Part shown: positions 1 through 5,651 of the stretch, piece by piece
Position numbering within the stretch: the first letter of the stretch is position 1
How the letters are laid out: each line of letters starts with the position of its first letter
Origin: Halobacteriales archaeon SW_9_67_25
GTDB taxonomy: Archaea; Halobacteriota; Halobacteria; Halobacteriales; Haloarculaceae
Direction of reading: 5' to 3'
Assembly (NCBI GenBank): GCA_003022745.1
Contig: PXSU01000012.1
Coordinates: forward strand, 1 to 6,064
Length of the DNA stretch: 6,064 nucleotides
Position numbers and translations under genes: made by a program
Notes under the pieces: generated by a model
Database searches by the model: none
What the model was told of the DNA's origin: nothing
Seen by the model: the letters and a program-made list of their open reading frames with translations, nothing else

Positions 1-36
1 GAGGTCGTCGTCGGCGCGGAACGTTATTTTGCTCAT
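1..36 (-). CDS. Partial RHH-type regulator, N-terminus only (paralog of the gene at 206-796)
   Basis: Only the first 12 codons are inside the window. They read MSKITFRADDDL on the minus strand from an ATG at 36-34. This is identical, also at DNA level, to the first 12 residues of the neighbouring RHH zinc-ribbon protein. The segment corresponds to the start of a CopG/Arc-type ribbon-helix-helix fold, whose N-terminal beta strand contacts DNA. The promoter in front of it is also an exact copy. Whether this gene carries the helices, a linker or zinc ribbons cannot be seen. It may be a full paralog, a short RHH-only protein, or a broken copy. It is transcribed in the same direction as its paralog and lies downstream of it. 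An alternative in-frame ATG at 48-46 would add MTGR. Confidence 0.6.
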   Translation of the reverse strand, partial: MSKITFRADDDL

Positions 37-65
37 CCGGCCTGTCATACAGGTTGTCACCCACA

Positions 66-72
66 GTATATC
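66..72 (-). promoter_or_regulatory. TATA-like promoter element of the left RHH paralog
   Basis: On the minus strand this reads GATATAC, centred about 33 nt before the ATG at 36 and 21 nt before the ATG at 48. Archaeal transcription usually starts about 25-27 nt after the TATA centre. That places the start near 42-44 and gives the 36 start codon a leader of only a few nt. The element is an exact copy of the one at 826-832. Confidence 0.6.
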
Positions 73-173
73 AATCTTGCCAGGCGTCTGACGACCGTCT
101 TACGCAGACGTACACACAGACCATGGGATAATAAAAGTTACGGCCAACGTAAGACACATCTGTGTTTTCGCCT

Positions 174-199
174 GTAAACGGCCTGAGAGCCGCGTTTAC
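174..199 (-). terminator. Inverted repeat after the RHH zinc-ribbon gene, possible terminator or operator
   Basis: Perfect 7-bp arms GTAAACG (174-180) and CGTTTAC (193-199) flank a 12-base interior. The repeat begins 7 nt after the stop codon of the minus-strand gene at 206-796. Further downstream on that strand, a T-rich run (about 128-139) reads CTTTTATTATCC. The position suits a transcript end, although archaeal termination depends mainly on T-runs, and none directly follows the hairpin. An operator role is the alternative, because related TTACG inverted repeats lie nearby. Confidence 0.35.
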
Positions 200-205
200 G
201 GCACT

Positions 206-796
206 TCATGGTTGATCCAAAACGTCGGCTGCAGGGGTGCGCCGACCGCAGCTGGGACAGAACGCCCAGTCCGAGCGGAGTTCGTCACCGCACTCACAGA
301 ACACGCGGTGGGCGGACTTCTCTCCACAGTTTGGACAGTAAACGTGGGACTGCGACAGGTTCTCGCCACACTGCGAGCACGTGTTACGTTCGTTTGCAGA
401 CGCGTTTTCATCGGCCCCGTCGTCCGTCATACGCTCACCGGCCGCGCGTGACACACTCTCGGCTGTCGCGTCTGACGTGTCCGATTCGACGTTTACGGCG
501 TCCCTCTCAGCGTCCGACGAGGGTCGGGAATCACCATCAAGCGATATGTTTACGTTGACGTCCTGTGGCTGACGGGGCGTAAACATCGTCTCGAAGCGGT
601 CGGCGATGATCGCGTCCACGCGCTCGGCGACGAGGTCGTCGAGACTCTCCCCCTTGGTCGGTGTCGTCGATCCCGCTGTCGAGGCCTCCCCCAGGTACTC
701 ACGGAGCGCCTCGCGCATGACCTCGCTCTTGGAGGCGTCGAACTCTTCGAGTCGCCTGATGAGGTCGTCGTCGGCGCGGAACGTTATTTTGCTCAT
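206..796 (-). CDS. Ribbon-helix-helix (CopG-like) regulator with two C-terminal zinc ribbons
   Basis: This 196-residue protein begins MSKITFRADDDLIRRLEEFD. Residues 1 to about 38 match a ribbon-helix-helix fold: a strand, helix A, the SKSEVMREAL turn and helix B. RHH proteins bind DNA as dimers, so it is probably a transcription factor. A predicted helix (about 50-72) and a long, acidic, Ser/Asp-rich linker (about 80-138) follow. The C-terminus has two zinc ribbons: C140, C143, C154, C157 and C167, C169, C180, C183. The first knuckle of the second ribbon is CxC rather than CxxC. I chose the ATG at 796 because it begins the conserved RHH strand and lies just after the start site predicted from the TATA element at 826-832. 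An ATG at 808 is possible; the TTG at 913 lies upstream of the promoter and is unlikely. The target genes are unknown. The architecture resembles haloarchaeal long RHH regulators such as CdrL, from memory only. Confidence 0.85.
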   Translation of the reverse strand: MSKITFRADDDLIRRLEEFDASKSEVMREALREYLGEASTAGSTTPTKGESLDDLVAERVDAIIADRFETMFTPRQPQDVNVNISLDGDSRPSSDAERDAVNVESDTSDATAESVSRAAGERMTDDGADENASANERNTCSQCGENLSQSHVYCPNCGEKSAHRVFCECGDELRSDWAFCPSCGRRTPAADVLDQP

Positions 797-859
797 CCGG
801 CCTGTCATACAGGTTGTCACCCACAGTATATCAATCTTGCCAGGCGTCTGACGACCGTC
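761..859. repeat. Direct repeat, right copy (promoter plus RHH N-terminus)
   Basis: Identical over 99 bp to bases 1-99. It holds codons 1-12 of the complete RHH zinc-ribbon gene, its leader and its TATA region. Recombination between the two copies would delete exactly 760 bp, removing this gene and joining its promoter in frame to the left paralog. Confidence 0.95.
826..832 (-). promoter_or_regulatory. TATA-like promoter element of the RHH zinc-ribbon gene
   Basis: GATATAC on the minus strand, inside an otherwise GC-rich stretch, centred near 829. The predicted transcription start is about 802-805, giving a leader of about 6-9 nt before the ATG at 796. No Shine-Dalgarno sequence fits in that space, so initiation is probably of the very short leader type. 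Confidence 0.6.
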
Positions 860-947
860 CGCCGCGGGAATGTCATCCGGCGGACGGCACGCCAGTATCG
901 TGGCGAATGACAATCGTTAAGTCCGACAGCCGTCCTACTCCCGGTGA

Positions 948-1021
948 CCGCCCTTAGCTCAGACTGGTAGAGCAGCCGACTGTAGATCGGCTTGCCCCCC
1001 GTTCAAATCGGGGAGGGCGGA
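948..1021 (+). tRNA. trnY: tRNA-Tyr (anticodon GUA)
   Basis: A 74-nt cloverleaf can be drawn. The acceptor stem CCGCCCT (948-954) pairs with AGGGCGG (1014-1020), and A1021 is the discriminator base. The anticodon arm GCCGA/TCGGC encloses the loop CTGTAGA, with GTA at 982-984, so it reads tyrosine codons. The T arm CCCCG (997-1001) and CGGGG (1009-1013) encloses TTCAAAT. The first pair is C1-G72, the known archaeal tyrosine identity pair. There is no intron. CCA is not encoded, so it is added after transcription. A TTAA near 917-920 lies about 30 nt upstream and could be the promoter; TTTT at 1025-1028 could end the transcript. Confidence 0.96.
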
Positions 1022-1168
1022 CTGGTTTTCCGCGAACCGCACGTGAGCAGTGAAGCCCCATCCCGAACCGTCGAACGAGGCAAGATCGCGAGCGCGCGAC
1101 GTAACGCGGTCGAGACGAGAATTCGGGACAGCAGTCACTGTCGCACAGCGGACACGGGACCGACATGC

Positions 1169-1174
1169 TTTACT
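1169..1174 (+). promoter_or_regulatory. TATA-like element of the sugar dehydrogenase lipoprotein gene
   Basis: TTTACT is centred 26-27 nt before the ATG at 1198. This is the spacing expected for a leaderless haloarchaeal transcript starting at that ATG. It is the main reason for preferring 1198 over the upstream ATG at 1165, which lies before the element. Confidence 0.55.
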
Positions 1175-1197
1175 CGCGACTGTCCTGTGATTGGCGT

Positions 1198-2601
1198 ATG
1201 ACACGCGATCAATGTCGCCCTCGGCTCCGGCGCCGGCGGTTTCTCGCGGCAGTCGGGGTCGCAACCGTTGCGGGATGTACCTCGCCTGGCGGTGGCACCA
1301 GCAGTGCCGACGGGACCGACGTCGGTGATGGTACCGGCGGCAGCGACGGCACGGCCACGGCACCTGTCGACGGGACCGACGGCGGATACGACCACCCGAC
1401 GCCGTCGGCCGACCCGGACTGGGAGGCCCCGAGTGTCTCCCCCCAGGTCGACCTCCGGGTCGAGACGCTGATCGAGAATCTCGAGATCCCCTGGGATATG
1501 TCGTTTACCGGGGATGGCACGCTGTACCTGACCGAGCGTACGGGGCGGATCGTGTCGTTCGACTCCGGCGAAGTGTCCGAAGTCGCCCGTCCACGGGCCG
1601 CCGTCGACGCCGGGGCCCTGGAACCCGGCAGCGAAGAGGAACCGTGGTGGGTCGAGGGCGGCGAGGGCGGGACGCTCGGGATCGCAGTCCATCCCGCGTT
1701 CCCCGACCAGGAGTACGTCTACGTCTACTACACTGCGACCAATGGGGGCGCAAAAAACCGCGTAGTCAGGATGGATGTCGGTGCCGACGACCCGGCTGGG
1801 ACCGAAGAGACGCTCGTCGACGGGATTCCGGCGAACAATTTCCACAACGGCGGACGCCTGCGCGTGGGACCCGACGGAAACCTCTGGGTCACGACCGGCG
1901 ACGCCGGCGCGCCCGACCGGGCCCGGGACCCGTCGTTTCTCGGCGGGAAGGTACTGCGGATCACTCTCGAGGGCGAGCCGGCGCCGGACAACCCGGACCT
2001 GGGTGGGGACCCGCGGGTGTTCACCTACGGCCACCGCAATCCCCAGGGGATCGACTGGCTGCCAAGCGGCGTTCCCGTCGTGACCGAGCACGGCCCGACC
2101 AACCGCGACGAGGTGAACGTCCTGTTGCCGGGAGGCAACTACGGCTGGAACGTCGCACGCGGGGGGCCCGACGACGACCAGTGGGAGTCGTACACGGCAC
2201 ACGAGGAGTTCGTTCCACCGCTGGTCAACACCGGTCCCGGAACGGGCTGGGCCCCGACGGGCGCGACGGTGTACACCGCGGAAGACATTCCGGCGTGGCA
2301 AAACAGGCTCGTCGTCGGCGGCCTGATCAGCCAGTCGGTCTGGGTCGTCACTATCACGCCAGCGGTCGGTGATCTCCCCCTGCTCGGGGAGGGCGCACAG
2401 CGGTACGACGCCGACTGGCTGCACCCGGCCTACACCGCGACCGCACACCGCTTCCTGCAGGACGAACTCGGTCGCGTCCGCCACGTCGCCCAGAGCCCGG
2501 ACGGGACGCTGTACGCCATCACGTCCAACCGTGACGGTCGCGCGCGCGGGAAGTTCCCCCGGAAAACCGACGACGTTCTCGTCCGGTTGACGGCACCCTG
2601 A
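1198..2601 (+). CDS. Tat-exported lipoprotein, glucose/sorbosone dehydrogenase family (PQQ-type beta-propeller)
   Basis: This 467-residue protein begins with a twin-arginine signal, RRRRFLAAVG (11-20), and a lipobox VAG-C with C27 as the likely lipidated cysteine. It should be exported folded and anchored outside the cytoplasmic membrane. A Gly/Ser/Thr/Asp-rich linker (28 to about 70) leads to the catalytic domain. Family motifs appear in order: EGGTLGIAVHPAF (156-168), NFHNGGRLRVGPDG (214-227) with H216 at the usual catalytic histidine position, YGHRNPQG (277-284), EHGP (297-300) with DEVN (304-307), and GGNYGW (312-317). Relatives are soluble glucose dehydrogenase and aldose sugar dehydrogenase, which oxidise sugars with PQQ. 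Substrate and cofactor use here are inferred, and many haloarchaeal members are uncharacterised. It appears monocistronic. The in-frame ATG at 1165 would add 11 residues before the signal and is less likely. Confidence 0.9.
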   Translation: MTRDQCRPRLRRRRFLAAVGVATVAGCTSPGGGTSSADGTDVGDGTGGSDGTATAPVDGTDGGYDHPTPSADPDWEAPSVSPQVDLRVETLIENLEIPWDMSFTGDGTLYLTERTGRIVSFDSGEVSEVARPRAAVDAGALEPGSEEEPWWVEGGEGGTLGIAVHPAFPDQEYVYVYYTATNGGAKNRVVRMDVGADDPAGTEETLVDGIPANNFHNGGRLRVGPDGNLWVTTGDAGAPDRARDPSFLGGKVLRITLEGEPAPDNPDLGGDPRVFTYGHRNPQGIDWLPSGVPVVTEHGPTNRDEVNVLLPGGNYGWNVARGGPDDDQWESYTAHEEFVPPLVNTGPGTGWAPTGATVYTAEDIPAWQNRLVVGGLISQSVWVVTITPAVGDLPLLGEGAQRYDADWLHPAYTATAHRFLQDELGRVRHVAQSPDGTLYAITSNRDGRARGKFPRKTDDVLVRLTAP

Positions 2602-2997
2602 ACCGGCCGGCGCCACCACCCCGAACCGCGCGTATATATTATATTTATAACAGATATAACATGATTCATTTATATTCGTATAGGTATGTGCTGGACAATT
2701 ACACTGTTGCAAACACTTCGTCGTCGAGCAGGCACGGCACAGAAAGTATACGTATTCTATCATTCTGGCCGGTTCCGGGCAGGACTGCCGGCGAATCGAC
2801 GACGGTAGCATCCCTGAACAGGGACTCTCGTCCGGGTGTGCGACGCGCGCGAAGGGGAATGGCCCGTATCGTTGGGCAAGCGCGGACGCCCGGAACGGGG
2901 CAAAGGCACGAAACCGCAAGACATCACCGGGAAAAAATGGCGTAAACTATCAGCCTCTTTTTTATCGACGCGGGTCGTGCGTGGACGTGTGGTCCCG
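2602..2997. other. 396-bp gene-free stretch with AT-rich core
   Basis: No convincing gene is present. The core at about 2631-2700 is strikingly AT-rich, with repeated TATA-like sequences on both strands. A near-palindrome AGTATACGTATTCT lies at 2745-2758; its central ATACGTAT is perfect. A small perfect stem TCCCT-gaac-AGGGA lies at 2811-2824. The open frame at 2661-2945 starts in this core, but its product is Arg/Ser/Thr-rich and unlike the acidic proteins around it, so I do not call it. The stretch may combine the end of the upstream transcript with promoter elements, or encode an untranslated RNA. Confidence 0.6.
2957..2966 (+). promoter_or_regulatory. TATA-like element of the small zinc-ribbon gene
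   Basis: CTTTTTTATC lies in GC-rich surroundings, centred near 2962. A start about 26 nt downstream (near 2988) leaves a leader of about 10 nt before the ATG at 2998. It also argues against the upstream in-frame ATG at 2836. Confidence 0.55.
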
Positions 2998-3162
2998 ATG
3001 GGTGTCCTGAACAGGGCAAAGGAGATGTCAGGTGTCATAGACGGCGATGGGAAGCGTCCGCCATACGTGTGTCTCGCCTGCGAGACGCCGCTCGAGGTGC
3101 AACACCACACGTGCCCTGTTTGTGGCAGTTTCGACGTCCGACGTTCGAAGTGGATCGAGTAG
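2998..3162 (+). CDS. Small zinc-ribbon protein (54 aa)
   Basis: The product starts MGVLNRAKEMSG and has one zinc ribbon: C25 and C28 in CLAC, and C40 and C43 in CPVC, near its C-terminus. The segment from YVCLACETPLEV to the end looks like the small haloarchaeal proteins annotated as rubrerythrin-like or zinc-ribbon microproteins. There is no iron-binding or catalytic domain, so it is probably a structural or regulatory binding protein; its partner is unknown. The start is chosen from the TATA element at 2957-2966, because the open frame reaching back to 2836 translates to basic, non-conserved-looking sequence. An in-frame GTG at 2989 is possible. It has its own promoter and a likely terminator, so it is probably monocistronic, separate from the pilus genes that follow. 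Confidence 0.75.
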   Translation: MGVLNRAKEMSGVIDGDGKRPPYVCLACETPLEVQHHTCPVCGSFDVRRSKWIE

Positions 3163-3181
3163 TCGACACCCAGTCTGGCCA

Positions 3182-3226
3182 CCGTACCCGCACGGGTCGG
3201 CCACGGTTGCGGGTGCGCGATTTTTT
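3182..3226 (+). terminator. Probable terminator of the small zinc-ribbon gene
   Basis: A GC-rich inverted repeat (CCG-t-ACCCG at 3182-3190 against CGGGTCGG at 3193-3200) is followed about 20 nt later by six T residues (3221-3226), 60 nt after the stop codon. T-runs are the main archaeal termination signal; the hairpin has a very tight loop and may not matter. Confidence 0.5.
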
Positions 3227-3312
3227 CGAGAAGGGTCACGCGGCGCCCCGGTGACTGGCCCGAGGCCAACCGGTACTGTGGTGCCATTCCCATTATCTAT
3301 ACTGCATTACTG

Positions 3313-3325
3313 GATTACATTTATG
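3313..3325 (+). promoter_or_regulatory. TATA-like element of the secretion ATPase operon
   Basis: The AT-rich stretch TTACATTTATG ends 26 nt before the ATG at 3351. With TTTATG (3320-3325) as the TATA element, the predicted transcript start is within a few nt of that ATG, suggesting a leaderless or nearly leaderless operon mRNA. No other AT-rich element lies closer. Confidence 0.55.
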
Positions 3326-3350
3326 TCGGAGGGCGCGACCAGCCACGGGC

Positions 3351-5651
3351 ATGGTCGACGCGAGGCCCGAACTCGCAGACGTGCCGGGGGACGCAGGGGC
3401 GGAGGGGACGGTACCGCCGCCGTTGCCGCCGGACGATCCCGAGGCGTGGTACGCACCGGACGTCCAGGAACAGTACGAGGTCTACCCGGGTGTCGTGGTG
3501 ACGATTGCCCGTCGAGGAACGGAGTTCACTTACGAGGTACGGGAGCCCCCGCTGACCGCGAGAGACAGGGACGCGCTGGACCGCGTCGAGTCGTATTTCG
3601 CCGACGCACACCTCGACCGCCCGCGCACGCGAGAGGGTGCCGTGGAGGTGATGGAGGCAGGGTTCGGCCCGAAACACGAGCGGGTCATCGACCGGCTGGT
3701 CGAGTGCTCACACGCCGCCCGGCGTCGGCTCGACTACCACGCGCTGGCCGCGCTGGCCTGTCTGGGCGCGCTGACGCCGTACGCGCTCGACGACGCGATC
3801 GACGTCGCCGACGCCGACGAGGGCGGTGTCGTCGTCCACACCAGCGACTACGCACCAGCGGCGACGGACCTCCCGCTGGACCCGCAGTTCATCGAGCGGT
3901 TCGCCAGCGAACGGATCGAACGTCATACCGTTGACTTCTACGAGTTCGAGATACCCGTGGTCCTCTACCGGGAGAACCTGCTCGGCAACGACCCCTTCAC
4001 GACGAAGTACGCGGTCCGCGAGCCCGACCTGTTGCCGGGGGACGAACAGCTCCTCGCGGAGTGCAAGGAGCGGCTCTGGGAGGTCGGCATCGACGAGTTC
4101 ATCGAAGACCAGACGGCGTTCGTTCGCGAGCGTGCAGAGGAGTTGCTCTCACGGCGGCTCCGGGGACGCAACACGCGAGCCTGGCTGGACGCCGTCTCCT
4201 ACCGGCTCCGTACGGCCCTCGCCGAGTACGAACTGGCCGTCCCGCCGGTGGGCCGCCGCTACGCGGACGACCGCCTGTCGGACCTGGTCTACTACGTGTT
4301 GCGCGACTACGTCGGCTACGGCCAGCTGACGGTTCCGATCCGCGACCCGATGCTGGAGGACATCGAGGCGAACCGCGTCGGCGAGCGCGTCAAAGTCGTC
4401 CCCCGGCCCGAGACCGGCCACGACGGGCGCGTACCGACGAACCTCGTCTTCGAGGAGGAACAGCCGTTCGTCAACGTCGTCACGCAACTGGCCGCGGCAG
4501 ACGGGACAGAACTCAACGCGAGCACGCCGAGTGCGAAGGTGAACCTAACGCTCGCAGAGGCCACCACGGACGACGGCGTCGCACGCGAGGCAGGCGAGAA
4601 GATCCGCTGTGCCGTGGCACTCCCGACGGTCAGCGAGGACGGCCCGCACATCTCGATCCGCAAGCAGGCAGCCGACGTGATGACGCCGACCGACCTCGTC
4701 CGGAACGGGAGCCTGTCGACCGAACTGGTCGCGTTGCTGTGGCTGGTCTACGAACACCACGGCGTCGTGCTCTTCTCCGGACCGACCGGGGTGGGGAAGA
4801 CAACGCTGATGAACGCCCACATGCCGTTCATCCCGTTCAGCGACCGCCCGATCAGCATCGACGAGGGGAGCCGGGAAGTGCGCCTGCCCCACGAGACGGG
4901 TGTCTCGCTGACCACCCGCAACCACGAGACCGACCACAAACGCGTCTCGATGGCCGACCTGATGACCCAGTGTAACTACCTCAATCCGGATGTCGAGATC
5001 ATCGCCGAGGTCAACACCGCCGAGAGTTTCGAGACGTTTGCCGAGACGCTGAACACCGGCCACGGTCTCGTCGGCACGACACACGCCGCGGACATCGAGT
5101 CGCTGGTCAACCGGGTCGTCGAGCAGGGGCTGCCTCCGTATCTGCTGCGGGAACTCGACCTGGTCGTCTTCCCGCGACACGTCGACGGCGAGCGGTACGT
5201 GGGAGAGGTGATCGAGTTACTCGACGAGTCGACGTTTCAGGACCTGGACCGGGAGGAGCGGTGTGGCGTCATCCACAAGGGGGGAACCGCGGTCTACTGG
5301 AACAGTATCGCGTGGCGCCGCCCGGACGGCGAGTTCGCGTTCGACCACGACCACCCCGAACTCGAGGGCGGGTCCGACGGCCAGCAAGAGGATGGTGGTG
5401 ACGCCCACGACTGGCGCCTGCACACCTTTGATCGGGTGGCCGCGCTGACCGACCGATCTGTCGGAGCTGTCGAGGACGAATTCCACCGCAAGCACCGCTA
5501 CGTCGAGTATTTCGTCAGCGAAGGGATCGACGACTTCGGGACGCTGTACGACCTCCTGGCAGACCTCGAAACCGACGAGGCCGCGACGGTCGAGCGGCTG
5601 ACTCGGCAGGCGACGGACCCGGAGGAAAAGCGAGGGGCAGGGGATGACTGA
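3351..5651 (+). CDS. Type II/IV secretion system ATPase (archaeal PilB/TadA-like)
   Basis: This 766-residue cytoplasmic motor ATPase powers assembly of type IV pilus-like filaments. A long N-terminal region (1 to about 310) is followed by the conserved module beginning YGQLTVPIRDPMLEDIEAN (323-341). The ATPase core has Walker A GPTGVGKTT (477-485), an Asp-box region ISIDEGSREVRLPH with D504, and a Walker B segment NPDVEIIAEVN (545-555) with E553 as the conserved glutamate. The His box follows: NTGHGLVGTTHA (568-579). A C-terminal extension contains an acidic Gly/Asp-rich stretch (EGGSDGQQEDGGDAHD) and a charged tail. The Walker B flank is AEVN where related ATPases commonly have GE(I/V)R. The start fits a leaderless promoter. 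The gene overlaps the next by 8 nt, consistent with motor and platform proteins made together. It could serve adhesive pili, a secretion-like pilus or, less likely, the archaellum; no pilins are in view. Confidence 0.93.
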   Translation: MVDARPELADVPGDAGAEGTVPPPLPPDDPEAWYAPDVQEQYEVYPGVVVTIARRGTEFTYEVREPPLTARDRDALDRVESYFADAHLDRPRTREGAVEVMEAGFGPKHERVIDRLVECSHAARRRLDYHALAALACLGALTPYALDDAIDVADADEGGVVVHTSDYAPAATDLPLDPQFIERFASERIERHTVDFYEFEIPVVLYRENLLGNDPFTTKYAVREPDLLPGDEQLLAECKERLWEVGIDEFIEDQTAFVRERAEELLSRRLRGRNTRAWLDAVSYRLRTALAEYELAVPPVGRRYADDRLSDLVYYVLRDYVGYGQLTVPIRDPMLEDIEANRVGERVKVVPRPETGHDGRVPTNLVFEEEQPFVNVVTQLAAADGTELNASTPSAKVNLTLAEATTDDGVAREAGEKIRCAVALPTVSEDGPHISIRKQAADVMTPTDLVRNGSLSTELVALLWLVYEHHGVVLFSGPTGVGKTTLMNAHMPFIPFSDRPISIDEGSREVRLPHETGVSLTTRNHETDHKRVSMADLMTQCNYLNPDVEIIAEVNTAESFETFAETLNTGHGLVGTTHAADIESLVNRVVEQGLPPYLLRELDLVVFPRHVDGERYVGEVIELLDESTFQDLDREERCGVIHKGGTAVYWNSIAWRRPDGEFAFDHDHPELEGGSDGQQEDGGDAHDWRLHTFDRVAALTDRSVGAVEDEFHRKHRYVEYFVSEGIDDFGTLYDLLADLETDEAATVERLTRQATDPEEKRGAGDD
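5632..5637 (+). promoter_or_regulatory. Shine-Dalgarno-like site for the platform protein
   Basis: GAGGGG lies 6 nt before the ATG at 5644, inside the end of the ATPase gene; a second GGAGG is at 5621-5625. As an internal operon gene this one cannot be leaderless, so such a site, or coupling to the overlapping upstream stop, would set the start. Confidence 0.4.

Larger units (their letters stand above)
1..99. repeat. Direct repeat, left copy (promoter plus RHH N-terminus)
   Basis: Bases 1-99 are identical to 761-859, a period of exactly 760 bp. The copies diverge at 100 (t) versus 860 (c). The left end is cut by the window, so the repeat may be longer. It covers the first 12 codons of an RHH gene, its short leader, the TATA element and about 27 bp upstream of that. 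Confidence 0.95.

Noticed and set aside
797..913. Upstream extension of the RHH protein to a TTG start at 913
   Set aside because: The extension crosses the TATA element and the predicted transcription start, and the conserved RHH strand begins at the ATG at 796.
948..1197. tRNA gene as an integration site for a mobile element
   Set aside because: I found no repeat of the tRNA 3' end elsewhere in the window and no integrase; the flanking genes look ordinary.
1309..1385. Repeated CGACGGGACCGACG in the lipoprotein gene (about 1309-1322 and 1369-1382)
   Set aside because: It encodes the Gly/Thr/Asp-rich linker (DGTD units) after the lipobox, which is low-complexity by nature.
1135..2919. 594-codon open frame on the minus strand opposite the sugar dehydrogenase gene
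   Set aside because: GC-rich third positions of the real gene remove stop codons from the opposite strand. The translation is rich in Arg, Pro and Val without recognisable motifs, while the plus strand shows clear family motifs.
2661..2945. 94-codon plus-strand frame beginning in the AT-rich core
   Set aside because: The product is Arg/Ser/Thr-rich and basic, with no motif, and overlaps in another frame the upstream extension of the zinc-ribbon frame. Nothing supports it as coding.
2893..3022. Repeated motif GAAC(A/G)GGGCAAAGG at 2893-2906 and 3009-3022
   Set aside because: Only 14 bases with one mismatch, the second copy lying inside a coding region; this can easily arise by chance.
2760..3293. 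177-codon minus-strand frame over the small zinc-ribbon gene
   Set aside because: It is Arg-rich with no recognisable domain and runs opposite a gene with a clear zinc ribbon and promoter.
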